The notes: generated from the sequence alone by a model not told the origin. Counted from the stretch's first letter, positions 15,131-23,129 are shown. The stretch is DNA of 36,737 nucleotides from MWBF01 sp964614645 (GCA_964614645.1 CAZTMA010000041.1:1-36737), one strand, 5' to 3'. A program made the numbers and translations.

Positions 15131-15146
15131 TGTGAAACACATCACA
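15131..15146 (+). promoter_or_regulatory. Perfect Crp-type operator TGTGA-N6-TCACA
   Basis: TGTGAAACACATCACA is an exact match to the CRP consensus half-sites. It lies between the regulator gene and the membrane protein gene (GTG 15219). If it sits at -41.5, transcription would start near 15180 with GATGAT (15168-15173) as -10 box. The whole downstream cluster may be controlled from here. Confidence 0.7.
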
Positions 15147-15218
15147 GCCGCGTCCGGGAAACAGCGCGATGATTCCAGTGGTTGATATGGGACAATGGCA
15201 GAATATGCAGGAGGGCTC

Positions 15219-15719
15219 GTGAGTCTCAATACATTGGCTGCAAACCACGTGGCTCGCGAAGTGGCAACAGCCAATCAGCTTGCTTTTGATGACACTGTGG
15301 GTCTGAGGGGCGAGAATGCTCAAAATGCCTTGAGTGCGCTCGTCGAGTACATACCGACCGAGACGATTACACTCTATATTGCGTTGCTTGCTTCGTTCCC
15401 CGTTGTGAGCAAGGTTCTCCCCTGGCTCAGTTTGACAGGTATCTATTGGGGTTTGGCTCTTTTAACCCCGGTGTTGTTTGGCCTGATCCTGGCCGGGAAG
15501 CGCCGGGCGAGGGGCAAACCGCGCTGGCAGGGTTGGAAGAACTGGCCATGGTGGCTCATGTTTGCATCATTCGCCGCCTTTCTGGCCTGGGGTATTGCCA
15601 TACCTGATGGTCCGTACCTGACGGACGAGAACGGACGGGTGCTAGGTAGCCTGATCGCTCTCGTGGCGTCCACCTTGCTTGGTGTGGGCGGGCGCTTTTG
15701 CGGATCCTCTGAAGAATGA
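15219..15719 (+). CDS. Four-helix membrane protein of unknown function, first gene of the cluster
   Basis: This 166-residue protein starts at GTG 15219 because AGGAGG lies four bases upstream; an ATG at 15195 lacks a ribosome site. After a soluble N-terminal part (about 1-45, ENAQNALSALVEYIP) come four hydrophobic segments: TETITLYIALLASFPVVSKV, YWGLALLTPVLFGLILAG, WWLMFASFAAFLAWGIA and GSLIALVASTLLGVGG. A basic loop (KRRARGKPRWQGWKNW) joins helices two and three. I do not recognise a family. As the first gene behind the Crp site it may be a transporter-like or anchoring component, but that is only positional. Confidence 0.75.
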   Translation: MSLNTLAANHVAREVATANQLAFDDTVGLRGENAQNALSALVEYIPTETITLYIALLASFPVVSKVLPWLSLTGIYWGLALLTPVLFGLILAGKRRARGKPRWQGWKNWPWWLMFASFAAFLAWGIAIPDGPYLTDENGRVLGSLIALVASTLLGVGGRFCGSSEE

Positions 15720-15746
15720 GGTCTTGCGGCTTCAGAAGGAGGACGT

Positions 15747-16106
15747 ATGATGGCACCGACCTTGCTACCAGCACTCGATAACGGCGTCAAGGTCAGCAAG
15801 CTGCCACACCTGCCTGTGGAACAATCGGTGGAGGTTTTTGGCCATGTTACGTTGGTAGAGGGCTACGCCGTGCCGGGGTTCATGGGATGTCATGCTATAG
15901 TCGCGTTGCGTGACACCCCGGGTGTCAAAGTGGCTGTGCTGACAACTACCGCGCATTTGCAGAGTCTGTTGGAGACGGCGCTTGAAAGCGGTAACCTCAT
16001 TGCGTTCCTGGGCCAGAAGCTTACAGATCCGCCCACGCCGCTCGGCGGCGTCTGGGCCGTCGATGTCTATTCGATTCATGGGGTCATCCTGTACAGCATG
16101 AAGTAG
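15747..16106 (+). CDS. Small unknown protein (119 aa)
   Basis: AAGGAGG precedes ATG 15747 at good distance. The protein is soluble and looks beta-rich: VEVFGHVTLVEGYAVPGFMG, HAIVALRDTPGVKVAVLTTT, LIAFLGQKLTDPPTPLGGVW and VDVYSIHGVILYSMK. I recognise no family or catalytic motif. It lies between the membrane protein and the RiPP precursor-like gene with short gaps, so it probably belongs to the same transcript. Confidence 0.7.
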   Translation: MMAPTLLPALDNGVKVSKLPHLPVEQSVEVFGHVTLVEGYAVPGFMGCHAIVALRDTPGVKVAVLTTTAHLQSLLETALESGNLIAFLGQKLTDPPTPLGGVWAVDVYSIHGVILYSMK

Positions 16107-16114
16107 GCCATCAC

Positions 16115-16363
16115 ATGTCACAGCGGGCCCTGCACGAAGTCATCGGCCGAGCCATCTTGGACGATAACTTTCGCCTCACCTTATTCGCTGACCCGGATGC
16201 AGCCCTTTCTGGATATGAGTTGGCCGATGACGAATTCATCGCTCTGAAGAAGGTGGATGCAGAGAGCCTGGAGGGATGTAGCCGGGACATCGGTCAGCGA
16301 GTGAGGTTACAACTCCTATCGGTCCAGACCGGTGATGCACTCTTGCGGGAAGCCCATACCTGA
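16115..16363 (+). CDS. RiPP precursor-like peptide of the NHLP type (Os1348/Franean1_4349-like)
   Basis: This 82-residue peptide starts eight bases after the previous stop. The N-terminal part MSQRALHEVIGRAILDDNF, LFADPDAALSGYELADDE and ALKKVDAESLE closely follows the short nitrile-hydratase-leader-like peptides annotated as Os1348 or Franean1_4349 family RiPPs: a helix, ADP-x-AAL-x-GY, an E/D-rich turn, then I/V-DAESL. The remaining 28 residues (GCSRDIGQRVRLQLLSVQTG and onward) would be the core if it is a true precursor. They have one Cys and Ser/Thr but no Gly-rich stretch. A B12-type radical SAM enzyme later in the cluster is a typical partner of this leader class. A regulatory or adaptor role of the leader fold is an alternative. 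Confidence 0.7.
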   Translation: MSQRALHEVIGRAILDDNFRLTLFADPDAALSGYELADDEFIALKKVDAESLEGCSRDIGQRVRLQLLSVQTGDALLREAHT

Positions 16364-16442
16364 GCCAAACACGATAAGCTTTGGTCTCGTCACAAGCGTC
16401 CCTAATGATTGCTTGATTTTCGCCGTCAGAGGAGATGGAAGC

Positions 16443-18287
16443 ATGAGCTTTGAGTCAAGCCCCCGTACACGCAGTTTCCGCATTATTGCCCAGGATCCGA
16501 GCGTGCTCAATCCAAACTGCTCTGGCCAGCAGCCTCTTACTGCGCAGGTCGATGTGCCGGTGGAATGTGTCAGCGAGGGCCCGTGGGGTCATCGCGTCCA
16601 GGTAATCGACTATGATTGTTCCCAGGCGGTCTGGCGGTCGCCGCCTATCCTGGAGCACTGCAATGGATACGTCAAGGATCGGTTTGCGACATCTGCTCCC
16701 GAGAAGCTAGTGGGAGATTTCGATTTTCACGCCCAGAACGTCTACGCCATTGTCATGCGCACCTTGGCGCGCTTCGAACAGGCACTGGGACGTCATGTGA
16801 GCTGGTTTGGAGGCAGCCACCAGATAAAAGTGGTGCCCCACGCCTTCAGGACGCTCAACGCTTTCTATGCCCGCGATATCGAAGCTCTGCTTTTCGGGTA
16901 CGGACGGAGCTCCAGTAGCGGTGATTGGGTATACACCTGCTTGTCACACGATGTGATCGTGCATGAAACGACCCATGCGTTGCTAGACTCGTTGCATGAA
17001 CGCTATATAGATCCGTCATCTCCCGACCAGGCTGCATTCCACGAAGGCTTCTCGGACATTGTAGCGCTCCTCTCCGTCTTTGCTCTACGTGACGTTGTCG
17101 AGGTATTGCTGTCAGAGCAAAGCGAAACGTTGAAGGGCAAAGACGATTTGACTGGCTGGCTCAAGAAGTCGGCGCTACTCGGCCTGGCAGAACAAATGGG
17201 TGCTGAGATTCAACGAGCGCGCGGTGCGGCATTGCGCCGATCGGTAGCGCTTGACCCATCGCCAGCATACTACCTGGAGTCGCGAAAACTGGCAACCAAA
17301 CCCCAATCGACTCCCAATCCGTATGCCGAATTCATCCTGGCTCACCGTCGGGGTGAGATCCTGGTTGCGGCTATGATGAATGCCTTTGTGGAAGCTTGGT
17401 CAGCACGACTGCAGAAGAACTGGTCAGCGAGCGAACCCGCATCCAGCACCATTCCCCAAGGAGTTATTCCGCATTGGGCCGAGGAAGGTGCAGACGCTGC
17501 TGACTATCTATTGACTATGGCGATTCGTGCCTTGGATTACATGCCGCCGCTACACATCGAGTTCACAGATTATCTGAATGCACTGATTACTGCGGACCGG
17601 GAACTTCATTCGGATGATACGCGCTTCGGTTTCCGCGAACACCTCCTGAATTCGTTTAGCGCCTATGGCATCGAACCTATACGCGGGTCACCAGTTCCTA
17701 ATGGGACGAAAGAGAGTTCGAAGCAGGCAGTTGGTTGGGCACCCATTGGGAAGATCGCGCTTTCTTATGAACGCACTCACTTCGAGCCACTGACACGGGA
17801 CCCCGACGAGGTGTTCCGGCTCGTGTGGGAGAATCGCAAAGTGCTCGGTCTGGACGGTGAGTTGGACAAGTGGTCTTATCTGAAGGTGCTCTCGGTCTGC
17901 CCGTGCGTACGCATCGCCCCCGACGGCTTTGTGCTCAGGGAAACTATGGCGCAATTCTACCAGGTCATCCGCCTCACAGCCAAAGAATTGAGAGAACGCG
18001 GTTTCATCCTGCCAGATAGCATGGGGGCCGAGAAGGTTATCGCCCTCTACGGCGGCGCCACACTTATCTTCGATGACTTTGCCTGCATGAAGTATAGCAT
18101 TCACAATGCATTGAGCAATAAGAAGCGCCAGAGTGCTCGCATTGTTGAGTTGGCTCGCCGTAGCGCGTTGTCCTTTGAGGGCGAGGGCTTAAATGCCCCG
18201 GCAAGCAGCGCCGGTCGCGAGGTCAACTTCGCGGCTGCGCACCGTCTGCGCGGGGTCGCCCCAAGCATTGCGATAGAGGAGTGGTAA
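16443..18287 (+). CDS. Gluzincin-type zinc metalloprotease (HETTH), thermolysin-like fold
   Basis: This 614-residue protein starts at ATG 16443 after GAGGAG; an upstream open frame from 16332 runs back over the previous gene. The zinc site is H174-E175-T-T-H178 (VIVHETTHALLDSLHERY) and the third ligand is Glu201 in FHEGFSDIVALL. This spacing is slightly longer than in thermolysin but has the same NEAxSD-like end. There is no signal peptide and no propeptide with obvious features, so it may act in the cytoplasm. The C-terminal 200 residues (IALSYERTHFEPLT through YGGATLIFDDF) match nothing I know. It carries one TLKGKDDLT stretch resembling the repeats of the subtilisin two genes on. It may cut the cluster's peptide (inference). 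Confidence 0.82.
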   Translation: MSFESSPRTRSFRIIAQDPSVLNPNCSGQQPLTAQVDVPVECVSEGPWGHRVQVIDYDCSQAVWRSPPILEHCNGYVKDRFATSAPEKLVGDFDFHAQNVYAIVMRTLARFEQALGRHVSWFGGSHQIKVVPHAFRTLNAFYARDIEALLFGYGRSSSSGDWVYTCLSHDVIVHETTHALLDSLHERYIDPSSPDQAAFHEGFSDIVALLSVFALRDVVEVLLSEQSETLKGKDDLTGWLKKSALLGLAEQMGAEIQRARGAALRRSVALDPSPAYYLESRKLATKPQSTPNPYAEFILAHRRGEILVAAMMNAFVEAWSARLQKNWSASEPASSTIPQGVIPHWAEEGADAADYLLTMAIRALDYMPPLHIEFTDYLNALITADRELHSDDTRFGFREHLLNSFSAYGIEPIRGSPVPNGTKESSKQAVGWAPIGKIALSYERTHFEPLTRDPDEVFRLVWENRKVLGLDGELDKWSYLKVLSVCPCVRIAPDGFVLRETMAQFYQVIRLTAKELRERGFILPDSMGAEKVIALYGGATLIFDDFACMKYSIHNALSNKKRQSARIVELARRSALSFEGEGLNAPASSAGREVNFAAAHRLRGVAPSIAIEEW

Positions 18288-18289
18288 CC

Positions 18290-19612
18290 ATGAGCCCGCT
18301 TGCTCCTACTCATGTTACGGTACTGGCATACCATGTCGGCTTCGGCGATTGTTTCCTGGTTCGCTTTCACTATCCGGATCGCAACCGGCATGTGCTGATC
18401 GATTTCGGTACGACGTGCAAGCCTGTGGGTACACAAGCTGACCACATGGAATGCATTGCCGGATCTATAAGCGAGGAATGCGAGCGGAAGCTAGACGCCC
18501 TCGTCGTTACCCATCGCCATGCAGATCATATTAGCGGTTTTAGCGTAAGTGCGGATGCGCGAAACTCGGGGTGCATCATCGCCGGTTTGGAGCCCGATCT
18601 TGTTATACAGCCATGGACTGAGGACCCCTGTGCTGCGGCGACCGCAAACGGGCAAGCCGCGGCATCCCTGGGCGCCACGACGGAACTCAACGAGCGATCC
18701 CTAAGGCTTGGCCGAGCATTCGTAGGCCACTTGGATGCAGTCAACTCATTCGCTCAGCGCATCCACGAACTGGCCGAACGACCGGAGGAGATGGGCCTAG
18801 ATGCGTGGTCGGTGCAGAATGAGGTAAGGTTCCTGGGTGAAGTCAACCTGAAGAACAGTTCAGCAGTCCAGAACTTGCTCCAGATGGGTCAGGCTGCGCG
18901 ACGCGGCACCCGCTATGTCTATTTTGGCGCAGACAGCGGTTTTGATGAGACCGTGATGCCCGGCGTGAAAGTCACCGTGCTCGGTCCACCTACTTTGGAT
19001 CAGGCGGAAGCGATTGCGTCGCAGGCTCAGGAACACTCCGAATTCTGGATGCTTGTCCAACACATGGCAGATGCTCTCGCCAGCGGCTCTCCGATCAGTC
19101 GCTGCGGCTCGGCGTGTGATGTGCCGGCTTACGCCCGTTGGCTGAAAGCGCGGCTCGATAGGTTAAGCGAGCGGGAGTACTTGGCGTTCGTGCGCCAGCT
19201 TGATAGTGTACTCAACAACACGAGCGTCATTCTTTTGTTCCGAGCCGGCGCTGCCAAGCTATTGTTCCCAGGTGACGCGCAGATCGAGAATTGGAGCTAT
19301 GCACTGGGGCAGCCGGGCGTGAAGAAGCTGCTGGCCGGGGTGACCGTCTACAAAGTGGGACATCATGGTAGCCGTAATGCAACGCCCAAGTCGTTGTGGG
19401 CCAATTTCAGATACAAATCAGACTCTGTCACTGCTGCGCGCCGCCTGATTACGATCCTCTCCACTCGATCCGGAAGGCATGGCAGTGTATCGGACCAGAC
19501 CGAAGTGCCCAGAGAAACTTTGCTCTATGCCCTCAGGACGCAAAGCCAACTGATCGATACGCAGGCTCCAAATACTGGGGCTCTCTACACTCGAGTTGAG
19601 GTTGAGTGTTAG
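18290..19612 (+). CDS. Metallo-beta-lactamase-fold hydrolase (ComEC-like domain)
   Basis: This 440-residue protein starts at ATG 18290, three bases after the protease stop, with GAGGAG upstream. The metal motifs are THRHADHISGF (His75, His77, Asp79, His80), LLFPGDAQ (Asp329) and KVGHHGSRNATP (His358/359), with a long insert between strands. The opening VLAYHVGFGDCFLVRF and the HHGS ending are those of the stand-alone ComEC/Rec2-like branch, known for nucleic-acid or phosphoester hydrolysis. No signal peptide is seen. The near-overlap with the zinc protease gene suggests that the two proteins work together. Such hydrolases also occur in conflict-type operons, so a role in defence is open. Confidence 0.87.
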   Translation: MSPLAPTHVTVLAYHVGFGDCFLVRFHYPDRNRHVLIDFGTTCKPVGTQADHMECIAGSISEECERKLDALVVTHRHADHISGFSVSADARNSGCIIAGLEPDLVIQPWTEDPCAAATANGQAAASLGATTELNERSLRLGRAFVGHLDAVNSFAQRIHELAERPEEMGLDAWSVQNEVRFLGEVNLKNSSAVQNLLQMGQAARRGTRYVYFGADSGFDETVMPGVKVTVLGPPTLDQAEAIASQAQEHSEFWMLVQHMADALASGSPISRCGSACDVPAYARWLKARLDRLSEREYLAFVRQLDSVLNNTSVILLFRAGAAKLLFPGDAQIENWSYALGQPGVKKLLAGVTVYKVGHHGSRNATPKSLWANFRYKSDSVTAARRLITILSTRSGRHGSVSDQTEVPRETLLYALRTQSQLIDTQAPNTGALYTRVEVEC

Positions 19613-19686
19613 GAACTACGAGCGTGCGTAGTACCTGACTTTAGCTTTTTCAGCTGTTATCTGATGCATCGGAGGAGGAGGTTTCC

Positions 19687-21603
19687 ATGACTCCCGAATC
19701 AGAATCTGCCGGCAATGTGGGCGTGATGATTGAGATGCGCGTCCCGCGCGGAACCCCCGGGGCCTTCGCTGTCCAAATGTCGACAGCGCTTCCAGGAGGG
19801 TTTCAACCTGATCCTGACTTTGCACCTGTACCGATGACTCCGCCGGCTGGGCATGGCATGGGCTTAACCCCTGGCGGCGAAGAGACCATTCTCGTCCGGG
19901 GAACTGTCGATCCAGCCAGGATTCCCGACATCGAGGCGCAGCCTAATGTCGTTCAAGTGTGGCGCGATACTCCCATCGCACCATTTGCGCCGGGTCGCGC
20001 CAGCCGACGCCGTACTACAGCCACTCCACAGCCTGCCGTACTGGACGGCGGTTCTAGCTTGTTGCAGGCCACACCGGCAACCGGTGCCTGTGGAATTCCG
20101 CCCTGTGACTGCACATTTGGCAACCCTGCCATCGGTACTTTGGCCGAGGTCGCGACCTATCTCGGCGTGGACAAGATTTGGACCCAAGGTTTCAAGGGAA
20201 GCGGTATACGCGTCGGCGTCGTGGATGGCGGCATCACCGCTATCGGACGTCCGGTTAAGCAAGGGGAAGTGGCGCGGGTCTTGCATGTTGTTGGTGGTTG
20301 GCCCGGCGATTGGGGAACAACCGCGGCGGGCTGGGATAATCATGGTAACATGACTTCCACTGATGTCCTGGGCATCGCACCGGATGCAGAAATATACGAT
20401 CTGCGCATCTCAACTGCACAGACGCTCTCAGGTGTGATCTCTAACGCTATCCAGGCCTTCCAGTGGGCAATCAATCAGCACCGCACCAATGGGACACCCC
20501 AGGTGCTCACAAATAGCTGGGGTATCTTCCAAGAGAACTGGGACCCGGTGTATGCACGGAATGCGAGTCATCCCTTCACCCGTAAGGTTGTTGAGGCGCT
20601 GGATGAGGGAATCATAGTGCTGTTCTCCGCAGGTAACTGCGGTGCTGCGTGCCCGGATGGGCGGTGTGGGGCCGATAATGGCCCCGGCCGTGATATCTGG
20701 GGCGCCAACGGGCACCCGCGTGTCATGACCGTCGGCGCAGTTAATCTCAAGGGGCAGTATGTAGGCTACAGCAGCGCAGGACCCGCTGCACTAGACCCAA
20801 GCAAGCCTGACTTTTGCTCGATTACGCACTTTGCCGGTTACTTCCCGAACGTTGATCCGGCATATACCAGCGATGGTGGAACGTCAGCGGCCACTCCCAT
20901 CGCGGCCGGCGTCGTTGCGTTACTTAAGCAAAAAGGCCCCAATCTCACACAGGACCAGCTCAAGGATGCATTGAAAACGACGGCCAAGGATATTGGCCCC
21001 GCCGGCTGGGACCAGTACGCCGGCGCGGGGATCATTAATGCTCAAGCCGCCTGGGATAAACTCTTTGGCATCAAGCTGAAAATTCTCGATGACCATCAGA
21101 CACATCCCATCCTCGATAATGTAACGCTGAAGTTCGGCGACGACCAAGTGAGTATCAAAATCCTGGATGACCAAGTTACCTTGAAGTTCAGCGATGACCA
21201 TAAGACGTACAAAGGCCTTGATGATCAGGCCACTCTCAAATTCAGCGATGATCAGGGCACTCTCAAGGGGTTGGACGACCACCTAACCCTGAAGACAACC
21301 GATGATGTAGGGGCGCTTGGAGCACCAGGCCGTGAACCGGGGGCACTTTCAGAAGGCGCGGTGCCGTTCGCTTTGGCTACCCCCCACCATTCAATGGCTT
21401 GGGCCAGATTGACGACTGACCAGACACAGGCTCAAAGCTATGAGGCAGCCATCGACCAGTATGAACAGACCCTAGACGCGCTTGAGAAGACTATGCTCCA
21501 GTTGAATAGTCAGTTATTAACCCTTGACCAGGAGTACCGGCAGATTCTGGGACAATATGACGTTCTATGCGAGGAATACAAGCGAGCCTCCGCCGCCTCG
21601 TGA
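19687..21603 (+). CDS. Subtilisin-family (S8) serine protease with LKxxDD nonapeptide tail
   Basis: This 638-residue protein starts at ATG 19687 with GGAGGAGG upstream. It has no signal peptide. Residues about 10-100 resemble an I9-like propeptide (TILVRGTVDPARIPDIEAQP, VVQVWRDTP). A Cys-rich link (GACGIPPCDCTFGNP) leads into the catalytic domain: Asp180 (VGVVDGGI), His219 (DNHGNMTSTDVLG), oxyanion Asn317 (FSAGNCG) and Ser400 (GGTSAATPIAAG). From 464 to 543 it carries nine-residue repeats such as LKFSDDQGT and LKGLDDHLT. The last 80 residues form a coiled coil (QYEQTLDALEKTMLQLNSQL). The next gene encodes an ATP-grasp peptide ligase, so the Lys/Thr/Asp-rich tail may be its substrate. That would be an unusual protease-substrate fusion. 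Confidence 0.92.
   Translation: MTPESESAGNVGVMIEMRVPRGTPGAFAVQMSTALPGGFQPDPDFAPVPMTPPAGHGMGLTPGGEETILVRGTVDPARIPDIEAQPNVVQVWRDTPIAPFAPGRASRRRTTATPQPAVLDGGSSLLQATPATGACGIPPCDCTFGNPAIGTLAEVATYLGVDKIWTQGFKGSGIRVGVVDGGITAIGRPVKQGEVARVLHVVGGWPGDWGTTAAGWDNHGNMTSTDVLGIAPDAEIYDLRISTAQTLSGVISNAIQAFQWAINQHRTNGTPQVLTNSWGIFQENWDPVYARNASHPFTRKVVEALDEGIIVLFSAGNCGAACPDGRCGADNGPGRDIWGANGHPRVMTVGAVNLKGQYVGYSSAGPAALDPSKPDFCSITHFAGYFPNVDPAYTSDGGTSAATPIAAGVVALLKQKGPNLTQDQLKDALKTTAKDIGPAGWDQYAGAGIINAQAAWDKLFGIKLKILDDHQTHPILDNVTLKFGDDQVSIKILDDQVTLKFSDDHKTYKGLDDQATLKFSDDQGTLKGLDDHLTLKTTDDVGALGAPGREPGALSEGAVPFALATPHHSMAWARLTTDQTQAQSYEAAIDQYEQTLDALEKTMLQLNSQLLTLDQEYRQILGQYDVLCEEYKRASAAS
21076..21315 (+). repeat. Nonapeptide repeat block, consensus LKFSDDQxT, in the subtilisin gene
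   Basis: Residues 464-543 read as units: LKILDDHQT, (HPILDNVT, degenerate), LKFGDDQVS, IKILDDQVT, LKFSDDHKT, YKGLDDQAT, LKFSDDQGT, LKGLDDHLT, LKTTDDVGA. Lys at position 2 and Asp-Asp at 5-6 are invariant in all full units. Positions 3-4 alternate between F-S/F-G and I-L/G-L, giving an 18-residue super-repeat. The DNA of the units is less conserved than the protein. Confidence 0.9.
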
Positions 21604-21628
21604 GCTCTAGTACACTGTGTTGCGTTTG

Positions 21629-21653
21629 CCAAGAGCGGCCGCGCCGCTCTTGG
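21629..21653 (+). promoter_or_regulatory. 11-bp hairpin between the protease and ATP-grasp genes
   Basis: CCAAGAGCGGC and its exact complement enclose a 3-base loop, 25 bp after the protease stop and about 20 bp before the ATP-grasp ribosome site GGGAGG. There is no T-run. Attenuation or mRNA stabilisation is more likely than full termination. Confidence 0.5.
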
Positions 21654-21679
21654 CTTGGCATATCGTGAAGGGAGGCTCA

Positions 21680-22633
21680 ATGATCCTCGTGCTATCCGTT
21701 GAAGATGATAGCCATGCCCGGGCAGTGGTTACCTGTTTAGCGCGCATGGGGTGCCAGTTCCGCATCTTGGACCTATCGCACTTTCCCCAAACGCTGCAGA
21801 TGTCGCTGAGGTATGAACAGACGCGGTCACGCGATTACCGGCTGACTGGCTCATCATCAGGCGAACTACCGCTAGATTCCTGTTGCGCCGTATGGTGGCG
21901 GCGTCCACAGAACTACGTGCTTCATTCCAGTATCACCGATCCGGTTTTCCAAGCCTTTGCTTTCGCCGAGTCGCATGAAGCGTTTAGTGGACTCTGGCTA
22001 GCGCTAGATACATTCTGGATCAATCAGCCAGCGCGTGACGCGGACGCGGCACGCAAAGTCTACCAGTTAAGGGTGGCCCAGGAAGTCGGACTTGACACTC
22101 CCGTGACTTTGATTACGAACAGTCCGGACAACGCACGCGCTTTTGTTGATCGGTACGGACCTGAGCGCACGATCTACAAGACCTTCACCGCCACTGCACA
22201 AGAGTGGCGTGAGACACGCCTACTTCGACCAGAAGAGATCCCGCTGCTAGACAACGTCCGTTACGCACCGGTGATCTTCCAGGAATTGATACCCGCCAAA
22301 GTCGACCTGCGGGTCACAGTGATTGGCGAAGAGATTTTTCCAGCGGCGATCTACTCACAGGAAACATCGTACAAGGTTGATTTTCGCATGGAGTTGGACC
22401 GCGTGCGTATCGAAGCCTGCAGGCTTCCTGACCAGGTGAACCGAGGCTTGCACGCCCTGATGGATCGATTGGGTCTGGTTTACGGTGCAATCGATATGCG
22501 CCTGACTCCAGACGGTCGCTATGTTTTTCTGGAGGTTAATCCTGCGGGGCAGTGGTTGTTTGTCGAGGAGAGGACGCAGCAGCCAATAGCGTCATGCCTG
22601 GCAACTGTGCTTGCGTCTCATGATGGGAGCTGA
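21680..22633 (+). CDS. ATP-grasp peptide ligase of the MvdC/MvdD (graspetide maturase) type
   Basis: This 317-residue protein starts at ATG 21680 with GGGAGG four bases upstream. Typical features of RiPP-modifying ATP-grasp enzymes are the N-terminal CCAVWWRRPQNY (residues 68-79), IYKTFTATAQEW, VIFQELIPAKVDLRVTVIG (about 198-216), FPAAIYSQETSYKVDFR and FLEVNPAGQWLFVEE (283-297, the nucleotide/metal Asn). In known members these enzymes join Asp or Glu side chains to Thr, Ser or Lys side chains in a peptide, using ATP. Here no classic microviridin core is near. The LKxxDD repeats of the preceding protease and of the following 79-aa peptide are the obvious candidates. Confidence 0.9.
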   Translation: MILVLSVEDDSHARAVVTCLARMGCQFRILDLSHFPQTLQMSLRYEQTRSRDYRLTGSSSGELPLDSCCAVWWRRPQNYVLHSSITDPVFQAFAFAESHEAFSGLWLALDTFWINQPARDADAARKVYQLRVAQEVGLDTPVTLITNSPDNARAFVDRYGPERTIYKTFTATAQEWRETRLLRPEEIPLLDNVRYAPVIFQELIPAKVDLRVTVIGEEIFPAAIYSQETSYKVDFRMELDRVRIEACRLPDQVNRGLHALMDRLGLVYGAIDMRLTPDGRYVFLEVNPAGQWLFVEERTQQPIASCLATVLASHDGS

Positions 22634-22745
22634 CAAGGAGGCGCCTAACTAATCCCCGCAGTGCTGGAATTCGTATGGAGAAAAGAGATAGGTGTTCAGG
22701 CGATCAACCGGCACAACCGATACACTCGACGCTAGGAGGTTTTTC

Positions 22746-22985
22746 ATGTCTCAACGATTTGTAATACCGTCCGAACGGGAGGAACTCTGGAAGTGGATTC
22801 AACGACCTCCTCCCCCCTGGGATCCCGCGCCTGATTGGGTCGTCAAGGTGATCGATGATCCCGCGATTCTCCTCAAGTATGCCGAAGACAGTATCGTCTT
22901 GAGGACGAAGACTCTTGAACTCGAGCTTGAGAAGTTGCAGGCCATGAAAGATCTGATTGCCTCACTTCCTGGGCCATTGCCATAA
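22746..22985 (+). CDS. 79-aa peptide with two LKxxDD-like units, candidate ATP-grasp substrate
   Basis: AGGAGG lies six bases before ATG 22746. The protein has a Trp/Pro-rich N-terminal half (LWKWIQRPPPPWDPAPDW). Two units resembling the nonapeptides of the subtilisin tail follow: VKVIDDPAI (33-41) and LKYAEDSIV (43-51). The end is a short helix or coiled coil (TLELELEKLQAMKDLIASL) closing with PGPLP. I know no family. Its size, its place directly after the ATP-grasp ligase and the shared motif make it a candidate precursor or a carrier that docks the ligase. Both readings are inference. Confidence 0.75.
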   Translation: MSQRFVIPSEREELWKWIQRPPPPWDPAPDWVVKVIDDPAILLKYAEDSIVLRTKTLELELEKLQAMKDLIASLPGPLP

Positions 22986-23001
22986 CCTCTAGTAGTTGCA
23001 G

Positions 23002-23102
23002 ACTCCGCCCTTTATCTGTGGCACGTGGTTGCGGCTCACCACCCGGCGCGCTTATTGCGACAACGGCATGGGCGTGCCGGGTCGGGCACCTAAGGACGGA
23101 GT
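23002..23102 (+). ncRNA. Possible structured leader RNA upstream of the radical SAM gene
   Basis: ACTCCG (23002-23007) pairs with CGGAGT (23097-23102), closing a region that contains ACCCGGC/GCCGGGT (23041-23047 with 23076-23082) and a GTGGT/ACCAC-type stem near 23025-23042. It ends about 18 bases before the ribosome site AAAGGAGG. A multibranched leader is possible. I could not match it to the cobalamin riboswitch consensus. Confidence 0.3.
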
Positions 23103-23129
23103 TGATAGGGCTTGCGAAAGGAGGCGATC

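Noticed and set aside
22673..22762. 29-codon frame (MEKRDRCSGDQPAQP...) as a possible extra precursor peptide
   Set aside because: No ribosome site, and it overlaps the start of the better-supported 79-aa gene in another frame.
23002..23102. Cobalamin riboswitch upstream of the B12-type radical SAM gene
   Set aside because: The expected conserved B12-box bases were not found; kept only as a possible structured leader.
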